64,000 nt of DNA from Paenibacillus sp. J2TS4 (GTDB lineage: Bacteria; Bacillota; Bacilli; Paenibacillales; NBRC-103111), in assembly GCF_018403245.1 (NCBI RefSeq), contig NZ_BOSH01000005.1:343330-407329 (forward strand). Reading direction: 5' to 3'. The notes under the pieces were generated by a model. It saw nothing but the letters and a program-made list of their open reading frames with translations, ran no database searches and was not told the DNA's origin. The position numbers were made by a program, and so were the translations under genes. Each line of letters opens with the position of its first letter. Positions within the stretch are counted from its first letter, which is position 1. Shown piece by piece: positions 45,825 through 55,344 of this stretch.

Positions 45825-45926
45825 CACAAATCCCTCATTTCAGTTTTTTAAAGACCATTATTCAATATAGTTTCAGATACTGCTTAATGCTGGTTGCTTT
45901 TGAAATTGATGTGTCGCATACAATAC

Positions 45927-46037
45927 TCAACCTGTCCTTTCATCAATTCGACCCGCTGCACCAATCTCCACAGCTTGAATGCTTTTTGCATGTACCGCTA
46001 GCAAATGTTGAAAAATATTTTCTATTAAGTCCATCAT
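45927..46037 (-). pseudogene. Truncated SIS-like sugar isomerase remnant
   Basis: 36 residues after a good site (GAGAGGGGA): MMDLIENIFQHLLAVHAKSI and then a stop. It resembles the N-terminal helix of SIS-domain sugar-phosphate isomerases. The remainder is gone. Position between the ABC permease and the MBL gene suggests a lost catabolic gene of the operon. Confidence 0.4.
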
Positions 46038-46064
46038 TCCCCTCTCCGTCATAATAACGAATTC

Positions 46065-46952
46065 TCACTTTAACCCTGTCATGGCTGAACCGGCTTCCAT
46101 AAAATACTTTTGCCCAAAGAAGAAGATAATAACTGACGGAATCGTGAAAAGAGCAGCTGCAGCCATCAATTGTTCCCACTGGGCAGAATGATCCTGTAGG
46201 AAACCTTGCAAGCCAATCATAATCGTCCATTTCTCAGCATCGGTTAAATAAATCAAGGGACCTAAAAACTCTGTCCATGCACCGACAAACGTAAATAGAA
46301 CGATGGTGGCTAGTACAGGCTTTAACTGCGGAAGAATAATTTGCCAGTATATGCGAAATTCAGAAGCTCCGTCAATTCGAGCTGCCTCCGATAGTTCAAT
46401 CGGAATTCCCAACAAAAACTGGCGTAAAAGGAAAATATAGAATGGCGCCCCAAAAAAAGCACCAATCGTTAATGGGACATAAGTGTTAACCAAATCTAGC
46501 TTTGAAAAAATAATGTACTGTGGAATCAACATGACCTGTGGTGGCAAGATCATGGTGGCTATAATAATACTAAAAACAACATTGCGACCTCTCCAAGGAA
46601 TTTTCGCAATGGAATAAGCAACAAGCGGAGCAGCGAATAATTGCCCAATGATATTTAAGGAAGCAATGAACAGTGAGTTTCCGACGAATCGAAAAAATGG
46701 CATTGCCGCTATCGCATTACTATAATTCTGCCATTGAAATTCTTGTGGAAAAAATGTTAACGGCACCTTAAATATTTCCTGAGGCATTTTCAATGAAGTT
46801 AATATTAACCACACAAACGGAAATAGGAAGACTAACCCCAATAATATCAAAAAGACATGGGGAAGTATGAACTTGCGTAACCTATACCCGGTACTATGCC
46901 TCGACTTCCTTTGCTTTATTGTTTGTTTTGGAAAATTTGACACTGCCTCCAC
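46065..46952 (-). CDS. Carbohydrate ABC transporter permease (MalG-type)
   Basis: 295 residues, six membrane helices, coupling loop ELSEAARIDGASEFRIYW. It begins two bases after the MalF-type permease, with GGGGGTG upstream of the GTG start. It is part of a second CUT1 importer without its own ATPase. Confidence 0.9.
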   Translation of the reverse strand: MEAVSNFPKQTIKQRKSRHSTGYRLRKFILPHVFLILLGLVFLFPFVWLILTSLKMPQEIFKVPLTFFPQEFQWQNYSNAIAAMPFFRFVGNSLFIASLNIIGQLFAAPLVAYSIAKIPWRGRNVVFSIIIATMILPPQVMLIPQYIIFSKLDLVNTYVPLTIGAFFGAPFYIFLLRQFLLGIPIELSEAARIDGASEFRIYWQIILPQLKPVLATIVLFTFVGAWTEFLGPLIYLTDAEKWTIMIGLQGFLQDHSAQWEQLMAAAALFTIPSVIIFFFGQKYFMEAGSAMTGLK

Positions 46953-46954
46953 AA

Positions 46955-47881
46955 TTATTCACCCCCGTAATAAACCCACCGCATTGAAGTTTTAAACACA
47001 ATGACGGTAATAAGGACTACAATTATAAATAAAACCCAAGCTAACGCTGATGCATATCCCATATTGAGATAGACAAAAGCTTCTTGATATAAATTTACCG
47101 CATAAAACAACAACGACTGATCTGGCCCGCCTGTGGCCCCATCCATTAGAATGAATGATTCAGTAAAGATCTGAAAGGCTCCTATCAGCCCCATAATCAA
47201 TTGGAAGAGTGTTATGGGCGATAGCGTAGGTAAAGTAATGGACCAAAACCGATGCCACCAATTAGCACCGTCTAAAGCCGCAGCCTCATAGTACTGTTTC
47301 GGAATACCTTGAAGTGCTGCAAGATAAATTAAGGCAGTAGCACCTGCCCCCCATACATTCATTAGAACAAGCGAGGGTTTAGTAAAGGACGGATCACTTA
47401 ACCAGGCAGGGTCATACAACCCGATCGCCCTTAAACCAATATTAAGCATGCCGTATTCAGTGTTCAAAATCCAAAGCCACAAAATAGCACCTGGCACAGC
47501 CGGAATAACAGCAGGCAGATAATAGATCGTGCGATAAAAGGCAATGCCCTTTACCTTAAGATTTAACAGGAGTGCCAAAAGTAAACTAATGAATAACGAT
47601 ATCGGCACAGCAATTAATGCCATGTAAAACGTGTTCGTTAGGGATTTGTAGAAGTTTTCATCCATTAAAATGGCTTGATAATTTGCAAGCCCTACCCACG
47701 TCGGTGGTGAAAACAAATCGTACTCTGTCAAGCTATAATAAAACGAAATAACAAACGGGTAGACAGTAAACAAAATAAAACCGATAATCCACGGTGACGC
47801 AAAAGCCAATCCTAACAATAAATTCCTTCGCCCTTTTATGGTTCTTTTTTCATTATAAGTGGGTAAAGAATTCGAAATCAT
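46955..47881 (-). CDS. Carbohydrate ABC transporter permease (MalF-type)
   Basis: 308 residues, six membrane helices, coupling loop YYEAAALDGANWWHRFW. The start follows GAGGGAGGATAACG. It pairs with the MalG-type permease immediately downstream and takes substrate from the lipoprotein encoded upstream. Confidence 0.9.
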   Translation of the reverse strand: MISNSLPTYNEKRTIKGRRNLLLGLAFASPWIIGFILFTVYPFVISFYYSLTEYDLFSPPTWVGLANYQAILMDENFYKSLTNTFYMALIAVPISLFISLLLALLLNLKVKGIAFYRTIYYLPAVIPAVPGAILWLWILNTEYGMLNIGLRAIGLYDPAWLSDPSFTKPSLVLMNVWGAGATALIYLAALQGIPKQYYEAAALDGANWWHRFWSITLPTLSPITLFQLIMGLIGAFQIFTESFILMDGATGGPDQSLLFYAVNLYQEAFVYLNMGYASALAWVLFIIVVLITVIVFKTSMRWVYYGGE

Positions 47882-47910
47882 CGTTATCCTCCCTCTTCTG
47901 TTGTTTGGGA

Positions 47911-47941
47911 GGATCCTGTAATTTTATAGATTACAGGATCC
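47911..47941 (-). promoter_or_regulatory. Intercistronic stem-loop after the binding-protein gene
   Basis: A perfect 12-bp stem (GGATCCTGTAAT / ATTACAGGATCC) with a 7-base loop between the binding-protein stop and the permease start. A partial terminator or mRNA stabiliser would let the binding protein be made in excess. Confidence 0.6.
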
Positions 47942-47955
47942 CTTTTAGGACTTGA

Positions 47956-49284
47956 CTACTCCATCGTTTTTTCAACGAGAGGCTGGATTTTTTCTTTTAT
48001 TCGCTTCGTTCCTTCATCTAGTGTTACTTTCTTCCGCATAATAGCGTCGTACTGTTTATTAATTTCTGCCATGTACTCATTCATAAAGGGGAGCGATGGC
48101 ATCGATTGAAGGTTTGGACTTTTGGAGTATTCCAAAAAGATATCAAACCCCGGGACATCATCGAATGCGGGATGGTCTAACGCACTCATTCTTGTCGGTA
48201 AATTGCCGATTGCCGCATCAAATCTTGACATTTGATCTTTATCGGTGAGCCAGCTTAAAAACTCCCAAGCTTCATCAGGATGCTTCGCACCTTTGGGAAT
48301 ATATAAAACACTAGCGCCAACAAACCCCGAATTTTTTAGCTCCGGATGTTCTTCATCGTATGGTACCGGTGCAATTCCATAATTTAATTCGGGTACATTA
48401 TCCTCAATCCTCTTCGGCTCATACTCTCCGGTCATTCTCATCGCATATTTCCCCGTATAAAACGGATCTTGTGGTGACGCAACTTTCCCAAGACTCGTAG
48501 CAAACCGGTCTAAATTCTCCGCGCCATATTTATCCCAAATATCCTTAGCAAACTGCATGGACTGTTTAAAACCTGGATCTTCAGGTGTTACTTCTTTTTT
48601 ATCGGCATCCCAAAATCGACCACCATATGTAAAAGTCATCGTGTAGAAATTAGGGTCAACACTTGGAAAAAAACCAAGTCTTTCGATTCTTCCATCGTCA
48701 TTCATTACAGTCAGTTTATCTGCGTACTCCATCAACTCAGAAATGGTTTCAGGCGGTCCATCTAAGCCGGCTTCTGCGAATATATCCTTATTATAAAAAA
48801 GTAAATACACATGCATAGCTAATGGGATGGCATAGGTCGTTCCGTCATACTGTGAGGTTTCCATTGCTGTAGGTATAAAGTCATCCATGTCTACCTGGCT
48901 TTCAGCTATATAATCATCTAAAGGAGTCATCGCTCCTCGTGATCCCCAAGAAGCAACATCTTTACTATAATTAGATGCAACATCTGGCGGATTCCCACCT
49001 GTTATCGCCGTAAGTTGCTTCTGATAATCACTCTGACTAAGCCCCTTCACCTTGATCTTATCCTGACTCTCATTAAACTCCGCTATGAGTTCTTCCATTG
49101 CCTCACCGCCAGGTCCCGTCCAACCGTACCAAAAATCAATTTCCACCACTTCTTCATTTGTTTCGCTGGCTCTTGTATCTGTTTTCCCTTTGTTATTATC
49201 CGTCGAAGCTTGGGAGCAGCCAAATATAATAGAAATGATTACAAGAAAAGAAAAAGTGATTGGAAACGTCGATCTCCATTTCAT
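47956..49284 (-). CDS. Extracellular sugar-binding lipoprotein (ABC importer)
   Basis: 442 residues with signal sequence and lipobox (IIFGC, Cys near 23). The body is a family 1 solute-binding protein (IDFWYGWTGPGGEAMEELI, later FYTGKYAMRMTGEYE). The start follows AGGAGGACTGAAAA. First gene of the operon with two permeases and the MBL hydrolase. The promoter should lie in the A/T-rich region at 49285-49500. Confidence 0.9.
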   Translation of the reverse strand: MKWRSTFPITFSFLVIISIIFGCSQASTDNNKGKTDTRASETNEEVVEIDFWYGWTGPGGEAMEELIAEFNESQDKIKVKGLSQSDYQKQLTAITGGNPPDVASNYSKDVASWGSRGAMTPLDDYIAESQVDMDDFIPTAMETSQYDGTTYAIPLAMHVYLLFYNKDIFAEAGLDGPPETISELMEYADKLTVMNDDGRIERLGFFPSVDPNFYTMTFTYGGRFWDADKKEVTPEDPGFKQSMQFAKDIWDKYGAENLDRFATSLGKVASPQDPFYTGKYAMRMTGEYEPKRIEDNVPELNYGIAPVPYDEEHPELKNSGFVGASVLYIPKGAKHPDEAWEFLSWLTDKDQMSRFDAAIGNLPTRMSALDHPAFDDVPGFDIFLEYSKSPNLQSMPSLPFMNEYMAEINKQYDAIMRKKVTLDEGTKRIKEKIQPLVEKTME

Positions 49285-49769
49285 TTTTCAGTCCTCCTGA
49301 CAAAATGTTGTAAATCGAGGATTCATTTTGAAACTAAAAGTCTTAATTCTACAATAATTATCCTTACTCCCCTCCTTTTCACTCGCTAAGACATGACTAT
49401 TCTAGGATGAGAGCGATTACATTAATTACAATTTATCATAAGGTGGATATTTTCTCCACTATTATTTTACAAAAAGGATATTTTTTGCAAAATACATTCC
49501 TTATCCCCGATTATGAAGAAGGATTTTTCCTGCGCGGCGACTGTGCCGCCTATAGCCAGCATAGACGCGACTAAAGCCGTGCTAAGGGCTATAGCAACCT
49601 TCTTTCAATGACGATTTGTCATGACCATACCTCCAATATAATCTGTGGTAAGAAGGAAATGTCTACTCCGAACTTTATTATAATTACAATATTTTACTTT
49701 TTGTTGAATATTCGATCTGGTATTTCTATTATACCGTACTGAAAATGGTTGTAAAAGGAGTTTTCTCCC
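49285..49769. other. Interval with a signal-peptide remnant
   Basis: A minus-strand frame at about 49511-49606 reads KKVAIALSTALVASMLAIGG then TVAAQE, a typical secretory signal peptide, but it has no start codon and ends soon after. The rest is A/T-rich promoter-type DNA between the ABC operon and the divergent XRE gene. Confidence 0.5.
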
Positions 49770-50039
49770 TTGAACGACCATTCCTTGATCATAAAACAAG
49801 TCATTGGTAAAACGATAAAAGCAATTCGAATTAAGCAGGGATTAAGTCAAGAGGATCTCGCAGGTCTTTGCCAAGTTGACCGTTCTTACATATCGCTAGT
49901 CGAGGTCGGCAAAAACGAACCATCGGTCAGCAAGATCTTTGAACTTTGTGAAGGGCTTCAAATAAAACCTTCAACCTTTTTCAAAATTATCGAAGCAGAG
50001 TACGAGAAGCTCAAAGAAACCAATACTGATGCTGAGTAA
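49770..50039 (+). CDS. XRE-family helix-turn-helix regulator
   Basis: 89 residues, TTG start with AAAGGAG upstream. The helix-turn-helix is IRIKQGLSQEDLAGLCQVDR, then SYISLVEVGKNEPS. It is a single-domain regulator, similar to those that control restriction-modification genes or small operons. It is divergent from the second ABC importer. Confidence 0.87.
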   Translation: MNDHSLIIKQVIGKTIKAIRIKQGLSQEDLAGLCQVDRSYISLVEVGKNEPSVSKIFELCEGLQIKPSTFFKIIEAEYEKLKETNTDAE

Positions 50040-50209
50040 ATTCAAGAAGCTATCAGCCAATCACTGATGGCTCTTTCTTTATAATAATCAAGATATTAGT
50101 TTCATTTCAGTTGACTTTGAGTAACCATCGCTGACTTATATACAACATTAGTCCCGAATTACCGATATATCTTCTTATAGGTATTGGCTAGTCATGGAGG
50201 ATTGTGGTC

Positions 50210-51175
50210 GTGGATATAAGGTTGGAGTTTGGGCAAAGATGCAAGGAATTAAGAGCTCGATCAGGCATGTCTCAAGAAATGTTAGCTTCTTCGACGATTA
50301 AAATAATACCAGCCGTGAATACTGGAAAGTAATTGACCAGTAGATATCGGTCCATCATGCTTGGTAGCCACCGTCTCGATAACTTTCATCGGCATATTCA
50401 TGGCCGCATCGTAAGCTACATGAAGTTTTACTCCAGCGCGTTTTCCGTGAAACACCGCCCAAGGCAAACGGGTCTGGCCTACGGTGATCGTCGTTGAATC
50501 AACGATCAGCAGAGATGAAGGGATTCGCAACTTCCGACGGGTAGACCGGTTACATTTGGATACCATTATCTCAAATAGACGTTTGAAGACCTCGTAAGGA
50601 ACGTCAGCGGCTTTCTTGGAGAACGTGGAGTAATTCACACTCGGCAATCCACAATCTGCAGCGCGATCTGCGCCGGATCGATAACTCTCCCACTCGCCTG
50701 CGGCAGCGTTGGTCAGATATTGAAGCAGGGTGAATACAGTAAATGTTCTCCCTTTATCTTCATAGCCAATCGCCTTCACGACTTCTTTTACTTCTTGTTC
50801 TGTCAGCAGTGTTTGCACTAAATTCGTAAATGGGGTAATCTGTTTCATGAGAGGCTCCTTTTGAATCGTTGTGTGGTAACTTCTGATTCTACTAAAAGGA
50901 AGGCCTCTTTTCAATTTTCATTACCTGTTACTGGATAATCAACACGCCTGTTATCCAACATTAGTAATGAATTCAAGGCAATGTGGGAGCGACAAGAAGT
51001 AATCTATGCCCCTGAAGGGCATAAGGTCATTACTCATCCAATTGCAGGCAGAATGGATTTCGAATATCTTGCATTCTCGGCGGCATATTCCCCGGAATTG
51101 CAGATTGTATTGAATATGCCTCTAAGCGGAACAGAAACAATCGAGAAAGTGAAAATGCTTTTATCACAAAAGTAA
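50210..51175 (+). pseudogene. XRE/MmyB-type regulator disrupted by an IS4-like element
   Basis: The 5' piece (50210 to about 50290, site ATGGAGGATTGTG) reads LEFGQRCKELRARSGMSQEM. The 3' piece (about 50970-51175) reads NEFKAMWERQEVIYAPEGHK and then a MmyB-like ligand-binding end. The transposase remnant lies between. The middle of the original gene is missing, so the insertion was followed by a deletion, or two related genes were joined. Confidence 0.65.
50282..50848 (-). mobile_element. IS4-family transposase, C-terminally truncated
   Basis: About 188 residues from the ATG at 50848 (AAAGGAG upstream). It contains LLIVDSTTITVGQTRLPWAV (first catalytic Asp), FHGKRAGVKLHVAYD and MKVIETVATKHDG of IS4-type transposases. 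Full proteins are about 370-400 residues; the region with the last Asp and Glu is lost at about 50330. The element cannot transpose on its own. I did not identify both terminal repeats. Confidence 0.82.
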
Positions 51176-51410
51176 AGTAAAAGTAAAAATTTAAACGGGT
51201 CTGTTGCAGATTTTATTTTGTTTGAAATGCCTTCCATAACTATCCTGCCCGTTCGCTGAAAAGGGCCACCGATCAGATGATTCCTCGGTGTCCCTTCTTG
51301 GTGTTTAATGTATAGTACCCGTCTAGCTTAATGCCAGAAGGAGCAGCTGCCTCGGCGGCAAATTGCTCATTGATCGCTCGACTATCGTCTCCCGTTATCT
51401 GAACAGCAAA

Positions 51411-52193
51411 TCAACCAATAAACTGCGTTATTAGATAGTTAAACTTTTCACGTTCTTCCCAGAAAGCACCATGACCGCTGTAATGAAACGGAACAAGCTG
51501 TGAGTTTATGATTTGACGATGCATTTCCTGTGCTTGTGCGAATGGGATTACTTTGTCGTGAGTACCGTGAACGATTAAGGTCGGCACCCCAATTTTCGGC
51601 AAATCGACGTCCAGTCTCTCATCTCTTAGAGTTACGATGATCGCTGCTGTTGACCACCCGGCCGCCTCGAATCCTATTTGCATAAACCAGTCCAAAAAGG
51701 GGCCGGTGATATATTGAAAGAAAAACATATCAGTGATTCCCCGCATCATCTTTGGTCTGTCGTTTCGAGCTTCGGAAAGCAATTGATCGGCCGTTTCTCT
51801 GGTAAAACCGGTAGGAGCTGCAGCGTCAATGAGGATAAGTTTGGATACTCCGTACCCATGATGCCGGGCCATATAACGAATCGCGATCGATCCGCCGGTG
51901 GAATGCCCAGCGAGTGTGAAGTTGTTCAGTTGAAGGGCGTCAATAATAACACGAATATCATCGGCCAAACGGTCAAAATTGTAACCAGAGAATGGTTTAT
52001 CCGACTTCCCGAAGCCTCTCCAGTCAATTCCGATACACCGGTATCCCATCGCGGGAAGAACGTCAAACTGGTACTCAAACTGTTTATGGCTTAACGGCCA
52101 ACCGTGCAAAAACACAATCGTCTTGCTACCCTTTGGGTTTATATCCTCAACGTATAAATTTACGCCAGATTCTACGCTGACAAAGTATCCCAC
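51411..52193 (-). CDS. Alpha/beta hydrolase (chloroperoxidase/esterase-like)
   Basis: 260 residues. Oxyanion motif FLHGWPLS, nucleophile elbow AGHSTGGS, catalytic Asp in VHGTHDKVIP and His in YSGHGAFWEE, in the usual order and spacing. This fits the non-heme haloperoxidase/arylesterase group. It stands alone, with no clear operon partner. Substrate unknown. Confidence 0.88.
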   Translation of the reverse strand: MGYFVSVESGVNLYVEDINPKGSKTIVFLHGWPLSHKQFEYQFDVLPAMGYRCIGIDWRGFGKSDKPFSGYNFDRLADDIRVIIDALQLNNFTLAGHSTGGSIAIRYMARHHGYGVSKLILIDAAAPTGFTRETADQLLSEARNDRPKMMRGITDMFFFQYITGPFLDWFMQIGFEAAGWSTAAIIVTLRDERLDVDLPKIGVPTLIVHGTHDKVIPFAQAQEMHRQIINSQLVPFHYSGHGAFWEEREKFNYLITQFIG

Positions 52194-52427
52194 ACCGATT
52201 CCCCCTTAACTCACTTCAGCAATAAGATACTCACCTAAGTATGCATAGGTGAATACCTATTACTTGTTTGCATGCCATGTCGGTGGGGAGTATCCCCTAT
52301 TTGCTAAACCTAACTGCCCGTTTTGAGTGCACAATTATTTTCTTATCACTACTTACACCAAACAAACTGCAAATACATATAAATGCCTATAAATATTTAA
52401 GAATAAGCTGCGAGGGAGGTATCTATC

Positions 52428-53057
52428 TTGCTGTTTCAACCACATCCCAGTAATACCGCCATTGTAATTACAGACCCACAAAATGATTTCATGTGTCCTG
52501 GGGGAAGAGGCTATCATCTGACAAAAGATACTATTGAAAAAAACAACACGATACAAAACCTTGAATTATTAATGAGCACTGCCCTGAATAAAGGATATCA
52601 GCTTTTCATATCTCCCCATTATTTATATCCTCATGATTATGACTGGCAATTTACAGGTAATGAACAAAAGATGTTATTAGGTCTTAGAATGTATCAAATG
52701 GTAAATGTGTACACACCACCATCTTTTGGAGCTGACTTTGTTCACTCTTTCAAACCTTACATTTTTGATAGGAGAACAGTCGTATCAACACCACACAAGG
52801 TTGCTAGTCCACAAACAAATGACTTAGTATACCAGCTACGACAACATAGAAAGGAAAAGACGATTATTGCGGGAGTACTTTCCAACATTTGTGTAGAGTC
52901 TCACATGAGGGATTTAATCGAAAATGGGTTTGAAACAGCTGTTGTATACGATGCCACAGCAGCGACAAGTGAAAGGGATTTCCAAGCTGCCGTTACCAAT
53001 TACAAAGCATTCGCCAGTGCTACGTGGACAACACGGGAAGCTATTTCACATTTATAA
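52428..53057 (+). CDS. Isochorismatase-family cysteine hydrolase
   Basis: 209 residues. The catalytic Asp is in IVITDPQNDF, the Lys probably in VSTPHK, and the Cys in LSNICVESHMRD, with the cis-peptide region upstream. The TTG start has GAGGGAGG nine bases upstream. Members hydrolyse isochorismate, nicotinamide or similar amides; the target here is not clear. Single gene. Confidence 0.88.
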   Translation: MLFQPHPSNTAIVITDPQNDFMCPGGRGYHLTKDTIEKNNTIQNLELLMSTALNKGYQLFISPHYLYPHDYDWQFTGNEQKMLLGLRMYQMVNVYTPPSFGADFVHSFKPYIFDRRTVVSTPHKVASPQTNDLVYQLRQHRKEKTIIAGVLSNICVESHMRDLIENGFETAVVYDATAATSERDFQAAVTNYKAFASATWTTREAISHL

Positions 53058-53273
53058 GTGACGTTAATTGCAGGTGCAGTTAAGTATCATGAGCGACAAA
53101 ATTAGTTAAGCAAATTGTAAAGATATTTTCTTTAACAATCCTAATTTTTTATCTGGAAAGATACCCTTTATTCGTCAATATTTTATTGGCAAACTGCTCC
53201 TGGATCGCTCAACTATTGTACCCGTTGAATCGTCGGAGGCACAAACACACCCCGACCAGCCTCCTGGAATACG

Positions 53274-53912
53274 TTAAATAATTATGAAATTGACCCCATA
53301 TAATGATAAGGCTAATTTTCTCGCCACTTTTTGAGATGCAAGATTCTCCCACGAAGTACTGTATAATGGAATACTTCCCAACTTTCGCACCTCCATGGCC
53401 CATCCGGCAACAACTGCGGCGGCATATCCCCTTCCGCGAAACGGATTCAAGGTCTCAAGTCCTGCTTCATGTGCCTTGGATGTGATGCGAACGCTGCGGC
53501 AGATCGAGACGGCCCTAGTTTCGCACACTAGCGCTATACAGGGTTGCACATAGTCAATTTCTAAGGTCAGCCATTCGAAACCGTCAAGCAAAAATTCCTC
53601 TATATTTTCCCGGGTGATGCTTACCACCTGCATTTTCGGCGTGGCTTCACCGGGAATTATAAAACAAGGTCCCATCGTGAATCGTTCTCCCTGGAGGAGG
53701 TTCATATATGCCTCGAAATATTTTGGGTTCGTCTGGATATCCCTCTCGATCGGTTCGTCAGCACACAATCTCTTCAATTGCTCGACAAGTATCTCCGGGA
53801 CATCATACCGAATCCGACAGAGTGTCGTTCCCCCTATAGTCCGCCCTAAGAAAAACCGGGGGGCGGTGGCCTCTCCGGGCCAGGGCTCGTTTATCGCGAG
53901 AAGCCGCTTCAA
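53274..53912 (-). CDS. GNAT-family N-acetyltransferase
   Basis: 212 residues from a TTG. The acetyl-CoA-binding segment is near NPFRGRGYAAAVVAGWAMEV (the RGRGYA loop), and YSTSWENLASQKVARKL is the C-terminal conserved helix. It resembles the GNAT_acetyltran group of Bacillota. The N-terminus may be short: an AGGAG about 35 bases upstream is in another frame, so a 5' frameshift is possible. Confidence 0.78.
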   Translation of the reverse strand: MKRLLAINEPWPGEATAPRFFLGRTIGGTTLCRIRYDVPEILVEQLKRLCADEPIERDIQTNPKYFEAYMNLLQGERFTMGPCFIIPGEATPKMQVVSITRENIEEFLLDGFEWLTLEIDYVQPCIALVCETRAVSICRSVRITSKAHEAGLETLNPFRGRGYAAAVVAGWAMEVRKLGSIPLYSTSWENLASQKVARKLALSLYGVNFIII

Positions 53913-54133
53913 AAAACTGCAGGAAATCCAAGTAGAGCAGCTCTCCTTGCCGCTGGCAAGTTAGGGCGCATCAACAATCCAAATCTAAAAATTACAACTA
54001 TACACAACGGGATACGTCTGTCCATTTTTCAAGACTGAATGGTACTTTTGTGCTACGGAAGGAGATTCGCCACCAAAGGTATCCTTTCATTTCCAAATCT
54101 GGATTGGGTGATAACAATTTTCTCCTGTCGCCT

Positions 54134-54316
54134 TCAAAAGAACGTGGGCTTTTTGAACAGCCTCTTAAAGGGATGACCGGGAAATTCACTAATTTCAGCC
54201 AATGGAATATCCATCACCTTTTCCCGTTGCGAATCGTTGCGGCTTTCCTCTGTCGAGAATAAATCATCGACTTTGGTCAGCTTTATGCTGGCGAGCCGAT
54301 CTTCTTTCGCTGCCAA
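54134..54316 (-). pseudogene. ParB-like partition protein, N-terminal remnant
   Basis: 60 residues from TTG 54316 (GAAGGAGGTGCAGGATA upstream). It reads MAAKEDRLASIKLTKVDDLF and later DIPLAEISEFPGHPFK, the start of ICE-type ParB/Spo0J proteins just before the nuclease-like box. After PFK the sequence is unrelated and stops. Downstream DNA to 54000 is not recognised. Confidence 0.72.
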
Positions 54317-55053
54317 TATCCTGCACCTCCTTCGTAAGTGCAGCGTAGGCTTTAGCAACCTGTCCGTTCGGATCGTGGGCATAAATGCTTTTACCCTTGG
54401 CGCTTGTTTCCGCCGCGCGGATGGACAGGGGGATTTCTGTATTGAATACACGCAGCTTATCCCCATAATCCCGACGCAAAACGAAAGAAATGTCTTTGGC
54501 GAAATTGGTTCGGCTGTCTACCATCGTGAGCAGCACACCATCCACAGCAAGCTTCGGATTAATTTGACGCCGAACGCGGGCAACCGTCTGCAAAAGCTGC
54601 GTCATGCCTTTGGCGGGCAGGTAATGCGCCTGTACCGGGATAATGACGCTATCCGCCGCTGCCAATGCGTTGATCGTCATCATGCCCAAGCTCGGCATAC
54701 AGTCGATCAGGATATAATCGTAATCTGCTTTCACGGAATCGATGTACGAACGCATAATCGTTTCCCTGCTCATCGTATTGACGAGCGCCACTTCGACCGC
54801 CGATAATTCGATGTTTCCAGGCATCAAAATCGATACCTTCATGATGATGCAGAATACCTTCCTGTGCATCATACGGTTCTTCCAGCATCGCTTTCGTCAA
54901 CATCGTAGCGAGCGATACCGACAAACTGTCCGGCTCATGAAACCCGAGCGAATCCGTCAAGTTGCCCTGCGCATCCGCATCGACCAGTAAAACCTTCTTG
55001 CCCACGCCGCCCTTCTGATTGGCGAGAGCGATTCCTTTGGCTATAACACACAT
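54264..55053 (-). pseudogene. ParA-like ATPase of an ICE, with deletion and frameshift
   Basis: It starts IALANQKGGVGKKVLLVDAD: the residues after GGVGK that complete the deviant Walker A loop and the next helix are missing. A second lesion near 54840 (one extra T in a T-run) shifts the frame; the other frame continues NIELSAVEVALVNTMSRETI, then YILIDCMPSLGMMTINALAA, to the normal C-terminus. The ATPase is inactive. It matches the ParA of Tn1549-like elements. Confidence 0.8.
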
Positions 55054-55065
55054 CCCCTCTCATAC

Positions 55066-55107
55066 AAAAAGGCGGTTGCGCTGAAGGTTCAGGGCAACCG
55101 CCTTTTT
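55066..55107. terminator. Strong bidirectional terminator
   Basis: A 14-bp perfect stem (AAAAAGGCGGTTGC / GCAACCGCCTTTTT) with T-runs on both sides. Confidence 0.88.
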
Positions 55108-55125
55108 GAAAGTATCTATATAAAA

Positions 55126-55149
55126 AAGAACGCCGGGAGAAAGGCGTTC
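55126..55149. terminator. Stem-loop related to the one at 41.3 kb
   Basis: An AGAACGCC / GGCGTTCT stem followed by CTTGAACATTCAT, close to the stem and flank at 41308-41345. A further trace of the repeated downstream region of rlmD-like tails. Confidence 0.5.
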
Positions 55150-55344
55150 TCTTGAACATTCATATATTATGATAGCTTCTCTTTCAAAGATTTAGTGAGT
55201 ATTTCGGTACTGTGAAGCCACTCAGTCAATGAGTTAGAGCCACAGTCTTAATGAAATAGAGCCAGCATGTTAATCGAGTAAGCCACCAATTTATTGAATA
55301 GCTCTCCGTTTACCAATTCGTATCGTATTCGTTAGTTGCAGCTA

